Translations under genes and position numbers: made by a program | Shown: positions 8,623-16,645 of the stretch, piece after piece | How positions within the stretch are numbered: position 1 is the first letter of the stretch | Layout: each line of letters begins with the position of its first letter | Origin: Sphingopyxis sp. 113P3 | Lineage (GTDB): Bacteria > Pseudomonadota > Alphaproteobacteria > Sphingomonadales > Sphingomonadaceae | DNA: 64,000 bases | Assembly (NCBI RefSeq): GCF_001278035.1 | Contig: NZ_CP009452.1 | Location: 777,501 to 841,500, forward strand | Direction of reading: 5' to 3' | The notes under the pieces: model-generated | Told to the model about the DNA's origin: nothing | What the model saw: the letters and a program-made list of their open reading frames with translations, nothing else | Databases searched by the model: none

Positions 8623-9044
8623 GGCAGCAACTCCTTCAGGGCGTTGCAGTCACCTGGCTCCGACAGACTGGATGGGCCAACACATGACTGCGTCTGCCAC
8701 CAAGGGAAGCGCGAAGTTCAGCGTGAAGCAATGGGATGGCGTCCGCCCGGAGCAAGGTCTGCTCCACTGGGTGCCTCGTTGGAATGACGCCAGACGCGGG
8801 CGGCTCAGAATTGCGCGCTTTTCCAACTCGCTCATCGTGCGGCTTGTGTCGTTTAACGCAGGCGCGCTTGACGCCCGCCCGCGTGCTACAGGTCGTCCTG
8901 ACCCCGCTCGGGTGCGAATCATGGGTAGGCGTTATCGGCCGACGTGTATCGTGTGGTCTGCCCATCACCACACCCCGCCCCCACCGTGTCGGCAGCTTGT
9001 GGTCCGGCAGCCGGGAGTTGCTCGTGGACGTGGGTGCGGAATGA
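8623..9044. other. 422-base stretch with no supported gene
   Basis: Short open frames occur on both strands, but none shows a known domain, a good ribosome site or family-like composition. It may hold the promoter for the excisionase gene. I see no tRNA, repeat array or insertion sequence end here. Confidence 0.5.
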
Positions 9045-9281
9045 TCACCGCTCCTCGAAGAGGATCGCGTCGATCTCGCGCGCGAGATAGGCACGCAGAA
9101 TGGCGACCTCTTCGCGAAGGACCGGCAGGGCGGTCGGCAGGTCGCTGATGACGCCAGTGCCGGCGTCGTTCGTCCGGGCTGCATGGGGTCCAGGCCGTTT
9201 GCGCCGGATGACGATCCGTCCACGCCGTTTCGGCGTCGGGCGGCCTATCGAACCAGGGCGGGAGGTGGGCTTGGGGTCCAT
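9045..9281 (-). CDS. Small hypothetical island protein
   Basis: A 78-residue protein, basic and proline-rich at the N-terminus (PTPKRRGRIVIRRKRPG), ending in an amphipathic helix LPVLREEVAILRAYLAREI. I do not recognise a domain. The ATG at 9281 was chosen because the protein becomes lysine/arginine-rich and conserved-looking from there; the frame is open to 9380, which would add 33 residues, and neither start has a well-spaced ribosome site. It lies downstream of a strong palindrome (9373-9403), which may be its operator. Confidence 0.45.
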   Translation of the reverse strand: MDPKPTSRPGSIGRPTPKRRGRIVIRRKRPGPHAARTNDAGTGVISDLPTALPVLREEVAILRAYLAREIDAILFEER

Positions 9282-9372
9282 CTCCCATTGTCTACGGGAC
9301 ACAGCCCCTGGCAACCAAGTCCTATTGAATGGGGTGGGGCGCTGCGTGGTCCACTTGCCGGTCCACTCGATG

Positions 9373-9403
9373 TCGTGCAATTAATTGCACGAAGTGCACT
9401 TCG
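9373..9403. promoter_or_regulatory. Two overlapping perfect palindromes
   Basis: TCGTGCAATTAATTGCACGA (9373-9392) is a 20-base perfect palindrome, immediately overlapped by CGAAGTGCACTTCG (9390-9403), 14 bases. The core GCAATTAATTGC recurs at 10500-10511. The site lies upstream of the minus-strand gene ending at 9045 and is a probable operator for a dimeric regulator. Confidence 0.6.
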
Positions 9404-9497
9404 ACTTTATCAATTGTATTTCCAACGTTTAGCCGTTTTCGAAGCTCGCCTCCAACCGCATCGAGGCATCGCACGGCTTCACGCTGTGTCGGGATGC

Positions 9498-9743
9498 TCA
9501 ATGCCTGGCGCCGTCATCATTGGACAAGAACAGCCGGCCCGAACGGTCCAGTTCCTCCACTTGCGGCACCGCCCACCAGTCGTTCTCGTCGCGCAGGAAC
9601 TCGATTACGGCAAGCATCTCATCATCACCGCCATGCTCGCGGACGAGCAGTTCAAGCCGGCCAAGCTGTTCCTCTACCCATTTGCCAGTCATGTGTTGCT
9701 CGATGTCGACGAGTGCCGGTGTCTGCCGATCCATGTTGCTCAT
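9498..9743 (-). CDS. Small acidic hypothetical protein
   Basis: An 81-residue acidic protein starting MSNMDRQTPALVDIEQH. The ATG at 9743 has a GGAG nine bases upstream, better than the other possible starts at 9734 or 9758. It contains WVEEQLGRLELLVREHGGDD and ENDWWAVPQVEELD. I do not recognise a family. It has no signal peptide or membrane segment. It lies in the same direction as the excisionase and recombinase genes and is probably part of the island. Confidence 0.55.
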   Translation of the reverse strand: MSNMDRQTPALVDIEQHMTGKWVEEQLGRLELLVREHGGDDEMLAVIEFLRDENDWWAVPQVEELDRSGRLFLSNDDGARH

Positions 9744-9867
9744 TTGCCTGATCTCCATGCCTGATGACGAAGATGATGCCGAACCCGCCGGGCAGTGCAA
9801 GAGCGCGCCGAGGTCCCGGAGCAAACCGTGACCAAGGAACGTTGAAGGTGCCCGGCGGGGTGAAGGG

Positions 9868-10383
9868 TCAGTTCGACACGACGCGATCCAGCAGTGCCGT
9901 AAGCACGGCCTCCTTGTTCAGCAGGCCCCTTGAATGCGGAATGGCACCCGCAGCCAGAAGTGCCCGCTCGAATACGGCATATTGCTCGCTGTCGAGGTGG
10001 AGGACGACGGTCTTGCCATCGGGGTCGAACTCGTTCCCACGCAGATACATCTTCAACTCATGCGCGGTAGCGTCAGCCGCCTTCGCAAGCAGCCTGCCGA
10101 TGTTGCGCTTATCGACATAGGGTGAAAGCAGCGCGAGTTTGGTCCAGCCGACCTGCCGCAACCGTTCAATTGGCACTTCGAGGTCTTCGAATGTCCGGCT
10201 GATCTGGGCGAGATTGTACGCCTTGCGAATACCGATCTTCAGTTGCTTGGCGACCGACCTGAAGTCCTCCGGATGATTTTTCTGTGTCTCGCGCAGGTGC
10301 CGCGCGACCTCCAGGAAATGATCACCCATCATGTCGACGATCATCTGAGGCACCTTGGACGTGTTCGATTTTGTCCCTTCCAT
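9868..10383 (-). CDS. Hypothetical island protein, helical, DNA-binding-like
   Basis: A 171-residue protein starting MEGTKSNTSKVPQMIVDMM at 10383, with AAAGG nine bases upstream. A helical centre (FRSVAKQLKIGIRKAYNLAQ) looks like a helix-turn-helix, and IERLRQVGWTKLALLSPYV resembles proteins found on plasmids and genomic islands. The C-terminal part (VVLHLDSEQYAVFERALLAAG) has the look of a small regulatory fold. No function is assigned. A palindrome (10500-10511) lies 117 bases upstream. Confidence 0.6.
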   Translation of the reverse strand: MEGTKSNTSKVPQMIVDMMGDHFLEVARHLRETQKNHPEDFRSVAKQLKIGIRKAYNLAQISRTFEDLEVPIERLRQVGWTKLALLSPYVDKRNIGRLLAKAADATAHELKMYLRGNEFDPDGKTVVLHLDSEQYAVFERALLAAGAIPHSRGLLNKEAVLTALLDRVVSN

Positions 10384-10499
10384 TGTTCCAAACCTTTGAA
10401 GTTGTTGGGAACTATTTCCTATGGAAAAGACGCGCCCAGACAAGGAAATTGCGAGGAAAAACGGCAGATTTCCATGGGTTTTACCGCCATTAACCATAA

Positions 10500-10511
10500 G
10501 CAATTAATTGC
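10500..10511. promoter_or_regulatory. Second copy of the GCAATTAATTGC palindrome
   Basis: A 12-base perfect palindrome identical to the centre of the 9373-9392 palindrome, upstream of the hypothetical gene 9868-10383. Two identical palindromes within 1.2 kb suggest one regulator acting on both minus-strand units. Confidence 0.5.
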
Positions 10512-10580
10512 AATATGGTTAATGGTGCTGACGGAGCAGCGCCTGCCAAAAGTCAGGGCGAGCGCTCAATCCCGCGATCA

Positions 10581-10832
10581 TCAGGGGGCAGAGGCATGCT
10601 GTCCTCGGGCAAACTCTGCTGCCTTCTGGGCATCGAACAGTTCGGCAACGTCGACCTTCAAAGCATCCGCGATCCTGACGAGCACCTTCACTGACGGGTT
10701 TCGGACACCGCGTTCCACCCCGCTGATATATCCGCGATCGAAGTCGCCGTCGGTCGCGAAATCTTCCTGCGTGATCTCCCGCTCCTTCCGCAGTCGCCTG
10801 AGATTCCAACCTATGCGTTTGTGGACGTCCAT
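10581..10832 (-). CDS. XRE-family regulator resembling restriction-modification controller (C) proteins
   Basis: An 83-residue single-domain helix-turn-helix protein: RIGWNLRRLRKEREITQEDF (residues about 6-25), then RGYISGVERGVRNPSV (33-48), the recognition helix and following turn. Size and motif match controller proteins of type II restriction-modification systems, in which a YISGIERxxRN segment is typical. It is divergent from the nuclease-like gene at 10927, and the spacer holds palindromes of the C-box type. It probably autoregulates and controls the nuclease gene. An ordinary XRE repressor is the alternative. Confidence 0.8.
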   Translation of the reverse strand: MDVHKRIGWNLRRLRKEREITQEDFATDGDFDRGYISGVERGVRNPSVKVLVRIADALKVDVAELFDAQKAAEFARGQHASAP

Positions 10833-10851
10833 CGAGGCGGACGATCAGTTC

Positions 10852-10886
10852 ATGAGACTGATTAGCCCACGACTTATAAGTCTCAT
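10852..10886. promoter_or_regulatory. C-box-like operator between the XRE regulator and the nuclease gene
   Basis: ATGAGACT (10852-10859) and AGTCTCAT (10879-10886) form a perfect inverted repeat. Inside it, GACTTATAAGTC (10871-10882) is a 12-base perfect palindrome that overlaps a TATAAG -10-like hexamer. GACT...AGTC palindromes with a TAT centre are the hallmark of C-protein operators. The site sits between divergent starts at 10832 and 10927. Confidence 0.7.
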
Positions 10887-10926
10887 TTTGCTGGACGCAG
10901 TTGCGCCGATCACGCAGATAAGGGGC

Positions 10927-12099
10927 ATGGCAAGGCATCGAGCAGTCCCGGTTCTCATCACTCACGACAACAATCGCAGTGCGTTGACGCGCGTTCGGCT
11001 GGGAGGCGGCCTGCATGACGAAAACTGGCTTCAGGCATTGATCCACGATCATCCGGCCATCCTGCCGATCTCGGACATTGAGCCAGGGTTCGGCGATCTG
11101 ATTGCGGTTGCCCGCGAAGTCCCCTGCGGACACGGCTACATCGACAATCTCTATCTCACCCCGTCCGGTGACATCGTACTGGTCGAAACCAAGCTATGGC
11201 GGAACAGTCAGATGCGACGCGAGGTGGTCGCGCAGGCGCTGGACTATGTGGCTGCGCTCACCCTGATGGGATTCGAGACGTTCGAGGCGGCCATTGCGCG
11301 GGGGGGGCAGTCGCCGCGACGCCTGTATGACCTTGTTCGTGACCATCCTGAAGCTCTGGAAGAGGCTGAGTTCATCGATGCTGTCTCCCTGAACTTGCGG
11401 CGAGGCAGGATGCTGGTCATCGTCCTGGGCGACGGCATAAGGACGGAAACGGAGGCGCTCAGCGATCTCTTGCAGAGCCATGCAGGCGCGCATTTTACCT
11501 TCGCGCTCGTGGAGCTTGCCACATGGCGAAACGCAGCTGGCGACATCCTCGCCGTGCCGAGCACCCTGGCCAGGACCGTGATGATCGAGCGCGGGATCGT
11601 CCGCGTCGAGGATGGGGCGGCTACAGTGCATCCAATCTCCGCCGCTGCCCAAAAGGGACCCCAGTCGATCAGTTCGGCGGACTTCTGGGACATGATGGCG
11701 AAACGCGATCCGTCGCTGCCCGCCGCGATCCGATCGTTCCTGTCGGCGCTCGAACCGCTGGGTGTCTATCCCGATCTCAAGGCTAGCCTGAACCTGAAGC
11801 TCGACCTGGCCGATCAGGAAAAGCCGATCAATTTCGGCTACATCATGAAGAACGGCACCTTCTGGCCAAATCCGGCATCGTGGACATTGCCCGAGGGCAT
11901 CTGGCGTCCTTACTTCGATGCACTCGCCCGGATGGTCGGCGGTATTGTGATAGACGAGCCCAACAACAAATATGTCGCCGTCAATGGCCGGTCAGGTCCC
12001 CGGATCGAACAGTTCCTGCCAAGGCACGAGAACGCATGGGTTGCCTCGATCGAGCAGGCCATCCACGCACTCCGTGCGCAAGCCAACCTGATTGGTTAG
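10927..12099 (+). CDS. PD-(D/E)XK nuclease-like protein (NucS/DUF91-like arrangement)
   Basis: A 390-residue protein. The N-terminal 110 residues look like a PD-(D/E)XK nuclease: a helical segment ENWLQALIHDHPAILPI, Glu at 52 (IEPGFGDLI), Asp73 in GYIDNLYL, then VLVETKLW with Glu87 and Lys89, and QALDYVAAL as the following helix. This order resembles NucS/DUF91-type nucleases. The C-terminal 250 residues are unassigned. The ATG at 10927 was chosen because longer frames overlap the operator and the divergent regulator. No methyltransferase is nearby, so a classic restriction-modification pair is not supported. Confidence 0.75.
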   Translation: MARHRAVPVLITHDNNRSALTRVRLGGGLHDENWLQALIHDHPAILPISDIEPGFGDLIAVAREVPCGHGYIDNLYLTPSGDIVLVETKLWRNSQMRREVVAQALDYVAALTLMGFETFEAAIARGGQSPRRLYDLVRDHPEALEEAEFIDAVSLNLRRGRMLVIVLGDGIRTETEALSDLLQSHAGAHFTFALVELATWRNAAGDILAVPSTLARTVMIERGIVRVEDGAATVHPISAAAQKGPQSISSADFWDMMAKRDPSLPAAIRSFLSALEPLGVYPDLKASLNLKLDLADQEKPINFGYIMKNGTFWPNPASWTLPEGIWRPYFDALARMVGGIVIDEPNNKYVAVNGRSGPRIEQFLPRHENAWVASIEQAIHALRAQANLIG

Positions 12100-12248
12100 C
12101 TCGCCGAAGCGATGGTTTTGCATGCCGCATCCGAGTAGGATGGGGCTCGCAAATTCCCAAGGCGACGATGCAGATCTTGTTCGCTCCGATCCGCCTGCAA
12201 TGCCACATCCTATAAACACTCTGCTGGAGGATGTGCATAACAAAGGGG

Positions 12249-13187
12249 TCACTTCAAAGCCGTCGTCCCCCGCCGTCGGCACCGCACGCCGACCGAGCCC
12301 AGAACGATACCGCCGAGGATCAGCACCATTCCGATGATGTGAAACCTGAATAAAGCCTCGCCCAGCAGTAGGGCGGCGAGACCGGCGCCGAACAAAGGCA
12401 TCAGTGTAATCATCTGACCCGCGGGTGCTGCGCCGAGATTTTTCACAGCCGCGTTGTAAAGCACATAGGCGACCAGCGACGGGAAGAGCGCGACGTAGAC
12501 AAAGGCCCCCAGCACATCGACCCGCAGCGGAATGCCTGCCCCGCCAGCCACTTCCATCGCGGCGAGCGGCGCCATAGCCGCCGCGCCGATCGCAAATGTC
12601 ACCGCCAGGAAACTGGCCGGATGGCAATTGGGGCGAAGGCGCAGCAACGCGGTGTAAAGCGCCCAGCAGACGACCCCGCACAGCACGAGAAAATCCCCGA
12701 AATTGAGTGTCAGCCGCGCCAGCGCCGCAAGGTCGCCGCGCAGCACGATGACTGCGACGCCCAGCATGGAGAGGGTTACGCCGACGATCTGCAAAGCCGA
12801 CGCGCGGTTACCGAAAAAGAGGCGATTGAACAGGAGGACGAGCGCCGGGATCGCCGCCTGAAGCAAAAGCCCGTTACTGGCGGTGGTGAATTGGAGGCCC
12901 GAATAGATGAAGGCATTGAAGGCCGCCACACCCGTCAGGCCAAGCAGCAGGACCGCCTTCCAGTGCGACAGGAGCCGTTGCCGATCGGCGCGCAAATGCC
13001 GCCAGGCAAAAGGCAGAAGGATCGCAAGCGCACCGCTCCACCTGACCAACGCCAAGGTAAATGGCGGAATGACACCGTGCACCGCTCGCCCGACAATGAA
13101 ATTGCCCGACCAGAACAGGATCACGATGCAGAGCGTGGCGTAAGACCAGAGATCCATACCACTCGCCGGGGATCGATTCATATGCAT
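12249..13187 (-). CDS. EamA/DMT-family transporter (RhtA-like exporter)
   Basis: A 312-residue inner-membrane protein with about ten hydrophobic helices in two EamA repeats, including CIVILFWSGNFIVGRAV at the first helix and LFPSLVAYVLYNAAVKNLGA near the end of the second repeat. EamA proteins include exporters of amino acids and metabolites. The start is uncertain (13187, 13181 or 13157). It lies beside a MocR regulator and two LysE-type exporters, which favours an amino-acid or amino-acid-derivative substrate. Confidence 0.85.
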   Translation of the reverse strand: MHMNRSPASGMDLWSYATLCIVILFWSGNFIVGRAVHGVIPPFTLALVRWSGALAILLPFAWRHLRADRQRLLSHWKAVLLLGLTGVAAFNAFIYSGLQFTTASNGLLLQAAIPALVLLFNRLFFGNRASALQIVGVTLSMLGVAVIVLRGDLAALARLTLNFGDFLVLCGVVCWALYTALLRLRPNCHPASFLAVTFAIGAAAMAPLAAMEVAGGAGIPLRVDVLGAFVYVALFPSLVAYVLYNAAVKNLGAAPAGQMITLMPLFGAGLAALLLGEALFRFHIIGMVLILGGIVLGSVGVRCRRRGTTALK

Positions 13188-13202
13188 GGCTGGCCCCGCA
13201 TG

Positions 13203-14597
13203 TCAGACCAGACCGCGTGCGGCGCTGCCCCCGGCAGTCGTTAGCATGGTAGCGATATCGCGAAGCGCCTGTTCAAGAGCATCGCGCGAGCGCAGGCCGC
13301 CAAGGCACAGGCGAACCCCAGAGGGCGCCACGGCATCGACAATCGGCCCGTCGGGCGGCGTTAGCGCGATGGAGGCGCGCAAGGCGCGGGCGCTCAGCCG
13401 TTCGGCATCGAGCATGGGCATCGGCATCCAAACGTGGAGGCTGCGTCCTGCCCCCGGCACTGCCATCGCCTTGCCGAGGATCGACGATGCCAACTGCGTC
13501 CTCGCCTCGCTTTCGGTGATTACATCATCGGCGATCCTGTCGGCCGTTCCGTCCTGTTCCCACTGGCTGAAGACAAGACCGCCCAGCGAGGGTGGGCTGT
13601 AGCCAAAGGCCCGGATGCCCAGCAACAGTCGATCGCGAATATCTTCATTATCAGGCGGCAACAGGAAACCGAGCCGCAGGCCGGGCGCGACCGCCTTGGA
13701 AACGCCCGCGACCATCAACGTCCGTTCCGGCGCGAGATCCGCAAAGCAGTCCGCCGCTCCGGCATCGGCGAAGACGCGATAGGCATCGTCCTCGACGATC
13801 ATCAGATCATGGGCACGGGCGACCTCGATGATTTCAGCGCGGCGCGCGGCATCGAGGCTGATCGTGGTCGGGTTTTGCAAGGTCGGGATTACAACTAGGA
13901 CCTTGGCGCCAGTCTCCCCGGCGCAGCGGGAGAGCGCTTCGGGATCGATGCCGCGCGCATCCATGGCAACGCCCTGCAGGCGGTAGCCCGCATGGTCGGC
14001 CAGTGTCCGGATGCCGGGATAAGTCGCGGCTTCGCACAGGATCGTATCGCCGGGCCGCGCCAGCGCCGCGAAAGCAAGTGCAAGGCCATGCTGCCCGCCA
14101 TTGCACTGAATGACCCGATCTGCCGTCGCGCGCGTCACGCCATGACGGCGCTTGAGCCAGGATGCCCCGGCCTCGCGGATCGAGGCCAAGCCTTCGGGCG
14201 GCGCATAGTTCACCGCAGTGCCAAGATCGGCGCGCTGGCGCACGCGGGACAGCCCCTCCCCGATCCAGCGCTCGGCAGGATCGAGCGGCGGCACATTATG
14301 CGCCATGTCTAGCGGGCCGGTGTCATGTGGCGCGGCATGCGGTCTTGCCCGGTCAGCGACGAAAGAACCCCGGCCCACATGGCTGGAAATGAACCCCCGC
14401 CGCTCCGCCTCGATATAGGCCCGGCTGACCGTGCCGACACTCAGGGACAGGCGGTGCGCCAGATCGCGCTGCGGTGGCAAACGGTCGCCGGGCACAAGGC
14501 GGCCATCGCGCACATCGCCCTCCAGCGCGGTCACGAGACGCTCGTACACCGGCGCGCTGCCCTTTGAGATATCCGGCTGCCAGTCCTTCATTGCCAT
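13203..14597 (-). CDS. MocR/PdxR-type regulator (GntR helix-turn-helix fused to PLP aminotransferase fold)
   Basis: A 464-residue two-domain regulator. Residues 15-80 form the GntR winged helix (PVYERLVTALEGDVRDGRL, DLAHRLSLSVGTVSRAYIEA). The rest is a fold-type I aminotransferase domain with the PLP-binding lysine in MVAGVSKAVAPGLRLGF. Such proteins sense PLP or amino acids and regulate neighbouring genes. The gene is divergent from a LysE gene, with a perfect 20-base palindrome in the spacer, the likely operator. The upstream gene begins 82 bases away. Confidence 0.9.
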   Translation of the reverse strand: MAMKDWQPDISKGSAPVYERLVTALEGDVRDGRLVPGDRLPPQRDLAHRLSLSVGTVSRAYIEAERRGFISSHVGRGSFVADRARPHAAPHDTGPLDMAHNVPPLDPAERWIGEGLSRVRQRADLGTAVNYAPPEGLASIREAGASWLKRRHGVTRATADRVIQCNGGQHGLALAFAALARPGDTILCEAATYPGIRTLADHAGYRLQGVAMDARGIDPEALSRCAGETGAKVLVVIPTLQNPTTISLDAARRAEIIEVARAHDLMIVEDDAYRVFADAGAADCFADLAPERTLMVAGVSKAVAPGLRLGFLLPPDNEDIRDRLLLGIRAFGYSPPSLGGLVFSQWEQDGTADRIADDVITESEARTQLASSILGKAMAVPGAGRSLHVWMPMPMLDAERLSARALRASIALTPPDGPIVDAVAPSGVRLCLGGLRSRDALEQALRDIATMLTTAGGSAARGLV

Positions 14598-14606
14598 TCC
14601 CGATCT

Positions 14607-14626
14607 ATATTGAACCGGTTCAATAT
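14607..14626. promoter_or_regulatory. Perfect 20-bp palindrome, likely MocR operator
   Basis: ATATTGAACCGGTTCAATAT lies between the MocR start (14597) and the LysE start (14679). GGTTCAAT is the half site; a single copy recurs at 18339-18346, before the cupin gene. Confidence 0.75.
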
Positions 14627-14678
14627 CACGTTTGACTCATAGTTCAATGATGATCATCCAGCTTCGCAGGAGAACATT

Positions 14679-15272
14679 ATGGATACGAGTCTGCTTGCCC
14701 CGCTTGCGCTGTACAGTTTCGTCTGCACGGCCACGCCCGGCCCCAACAACATCATGCTCGCCTCGTCGGGGCTGGTTTTCGGATTCCGCCGGACCATCCC
14801 GCACATCTTCGGGATCAATTTCGGCTGTGCGCTCATGCTGGTGCTCAGCGGGCTGGGTCTGGGTGCGCTGTTCGAGGCATGGCCGGTGCTGCGCTGGGCA
14901 GTGCGGATCTTCGGTGCTGTCTATCTTGCCTGGCTGGCGGTGAAACTGTGGCAATCGGAAGGCGTCGAACGCCGCGAGGGCGCGCATCCGCTGACTTTCT
15001 TTCAGGCGGCTGCCTTCCAATTCGTCAATCCGAAGGCCTGGGCGATCACCATGCCCGCCATCGCCAGCTTTACCGTGCCCGGCCGGCCGCTCGCCCTGCA
15101 GCTCGGCGTTATCGTCGCAGCCTTCGTGTTGGTCGGCCTGCCTTCCATCGCAACCTGGGCGGCGATGGGCGCGGGGGCCCGCGAACTGCTGGAAAGCCGC
15201 AAGGGCATGATCGTGTTCGTGCGCGTGATGGCGGTTCTGACCGCGCTCACCGCCCTGCTGTTTCTGATCTGA
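14679..15272 (+). CDS. LysE-family amino-acid exporter
   Basis: A 197-residue membrane protein with about five or six helices. The N-terminal ATPGPNNIMLASSGLVFGFR segment and the central FQFVNPKAWAITMPAI segment are diagnostic of LysE/RhtB exporters. These expel amino acids such as lysine, threonine, homoserine or leucine across the inner membrane. It is divergent from the MocR gene and followed 11 bases later by a SnoaL-like gene. Confidence 0.9.
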   Translation: MDTSLLAPLALYSFVCTATPGPNNIMLASSGLVFGFRRTIPHIFGINFGCALMLVLSGLGLGALFEAWPVLRWAVRIFGAVYLAWLAVKLWQSEGVERREGAHPLTFFQAAAFQFVNPKAWAITMPAIASFTVPGRPLALQLGVIVAAFVLVGLPSIATWAAMGAGARELLESRKGMIVFVRVMAVLTALTALLFLI

Positions 15273-15283
15273 AGGACAACGCA

Positions 15284-15667
15284 ATGAACCGGGAAGACAT
15301 GGAGATGTTCGCGGCGAACTGGATCGCCAACTGGAACGCGCGTGATCTCGACGCCATTCTGGCGCACTTTGCCGAGAAGGCGCGCTTCATCAGCCCCCTC
15401 GCAGCTGAGGTGACGGGGTCGCCGGTTATCGAAGGCAAGGCGGCCTTGCGCGCCTATTGGTCAAAGGCGCTGGAGGCTTCGTCCGATCTGCATTTCACCC
15501 TGATCGCTGCCGTCTGCGATATCGAACGCCAGGTGCTCGGCGTCCACTATGTGGCCCGGCGCAACGGCAAGGCGCGTCGCGCGCTGGAAACCATGCGCTT
15601 CGTGGACGACCGTCAGGTTGAAGGCGAGAGCTTCTACAGCGCTCAGGAACTGTCACTGAGCCAATGA
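15284..15667 (+). CDS. SnoaL/NTF2-like small protein
   Basis: A 127-residue alpha+beta barrel protein: MEMFAANWIANWNARDLDAI, FISPLAAEVTGSPVIEGKAA, then YWSKALEASSDLHFTL. This is the nuclear-transport-factor-2-like fold used by isomerases, hydrolases and subunits of oxygenases. The reaction cannot be inferred. It starts 11 bases after the LysE stop and shares its promoter. Confidence 0.8.
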   Translation: MNREDMEMFAANWIANWNARDLDAILAHFAEKARFISPLAAEVTGSPVIEGKAALRAYWSKALEASSDLHFTLIAAVCDIERQVLGVHYVARRNGKARRALETMRFVDDRQVEGESFYSAQELSLSQ

Positions 15668-15722
15668 CCGGGCTGCGAGCGGGATCGCTGGTTCTCCTGA
15701 AGTCGGTAAGGACGATGTGTTG

Positions 15723-15821
15723 ATGACGGTTTATGCAATCGGGCAGATTTCGATTCACGACCGGGCGCGCTACAATCGGTATGCTACCGCCTTCTCGGCG
15801 ACGTTGACGCCCTATGGCGGA
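15723..15821 (+). pseudogene. DUF1330 gene, N-terminal fragment
   Basis: About 33 codons match the N-terminus of DUF1330 proteins: MTVYAIGQISIHDRARYNRY, then ATAFSATLTPYGG. The similarity then stops abruptly and the frame runs through unrelated sequence. The remainder of the family (about 60 residues) is missing, so this is a truncated remnant next to a second remnant at 15842-15973. Confidence 0.6.
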
Positions 15822-15841
15822 TCGCTTCGGCTTCATCCAAT

Positions 15842-15973
15842 TCACACAGCCGATACGCGTTCGCGCGTGGTGCCGCCAGTGCTTGCATCGGCCAATGGAT
15901 CGCTTGCCATGAACGGCACGATGAACGAATCCAGTTCGTTGAACCCGTCGAAAGTCAGAACGGCTATCTGCAT
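15842..15973 (-). pseudogene. DJ-1/PfpI family gene, N-terminal fragment
   Basis: A 43-codon minus-strand frame starts MQIAVLTFDGFNELDSFIV, the N-terminus of DJ-1/PfpI proteins, and ends in a stop (15842-15844) after TTRERVSAV. The family is about 190 residues, so over three quarters is missing. It meets the DUF1330 fragment head-on, which marks a recombination scar between 15821 and 15842. Confidence 0.65.
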
Positions 15974-15997
15974 GTCTCTCTCGATATGGAAATGGCG

Positions 15998-16645
15998 CTA
16001 TCGCTGCGCGGGATGGAAGGCGATGCGCAGGCCCAGCGCGATGAGCACGCCGCCGGTCAGGCCATCGAGCCAGCGCGCTACGGCCCCTTGCGCAAACCAG
16101 TGCCGCAGCGGACGGCTGCCAAGGATCAGGAGCGCGAACCAGGCCATGCCAAGCGTGGCATGAAGCGCCGCCAGCAACAGGCTGAAGCCAAGTACCGATG
16201 CTCCCGCCGGTACGAACTGCGGCAGGAAGCTCACATAGAAGACACCCATCTTGGGATTGAGCAGATTGGTGAGCAGGCCCTTCATGAACCAGTTGCCCGA
16301 TCGTGATGGAGCGGATGGCAATGCCGGACTTGCTGCATCGGAGGGCGCGCGCGATTTGAGTGCCGCGCGAACCATACCCAGCCCCAGCCATAGCAAATAG
16401 GCCGCGCCTGCATATTGCAGGATCGTGTAGAGCGTGCCTGACAGCGCGAGCAACGCGCCAAGCCCCAGCGCCACCACCAGTCCCCAGGCAAGAACGCCCG
16501 CAATCACGCCTGCCGCCGCCGCGAGAGCCTGACGCGGCCCCTCGACGGCGAGCGTGCGCAGGACCAGTGCCATGTCGAGCCCGGGCGTGACGACAAGAAG
16601 CCCGGCGGCCAGCGTGAACCCGGCAAGCGCAGTCCAGATGGTCAT
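15998..16645 (-). CDS. LysE-family translocator
   Basis: A 215-residue membrane exporter of the LysE/RhtB family with the VVTPGLDMALVLRTLAVEGP signature at the N-terminus and MKGLLTNLLNPKMGVFYVSF in the middle. It is a different paralogue from the gene at 14679. Its start overlaps the stop of the upstream hydrolase gene (ATGA), so four minus-strand genes from 18274 down to 15998 form one overlapping operon. Confidence 0.9.
   Translation of the reverse strand: MTIWTALAGFTLAAGLLVVTPGLDMALVLRTLAVEGPRQALAAAAGVIAGVLAWGLVVALGLGALLALSGTLYTILQYAGAAYLLWLGLGMVRAALKSRAPSDAASPALPSAPSRSGNWFMKGLLTNLLNPKMGVFYVSFLPQFVPAGASVLGFSLLLAALHATLGMAWFALLILGSRPLRHWFAQGAVARWLDGLTGGVLIALGLRIAFHPAQR

Noticed and set aside
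9498..10383. Toxin-antitoxin pair
   Set aside because: Neither small protein shows a toxin or antitoxin fold I can recognise, and the two are separated by more than 120 bases.
10243..12099. 618-residue plus-strand frame including the nuclease
   Set aside because: The first 228 codons lie antisense to two real minus-strand genes and across the palindromic operator, so the gene starts at 10927.
2493..12250. A direct repeat of the tRNA-Arg 3' end as attR of the island
   Set aside because: I scanned by eye for the 3' part GGTTCGAATCCTGTCGGGCG downstream and saw no copy; the island may extend further or the repeat was lost.
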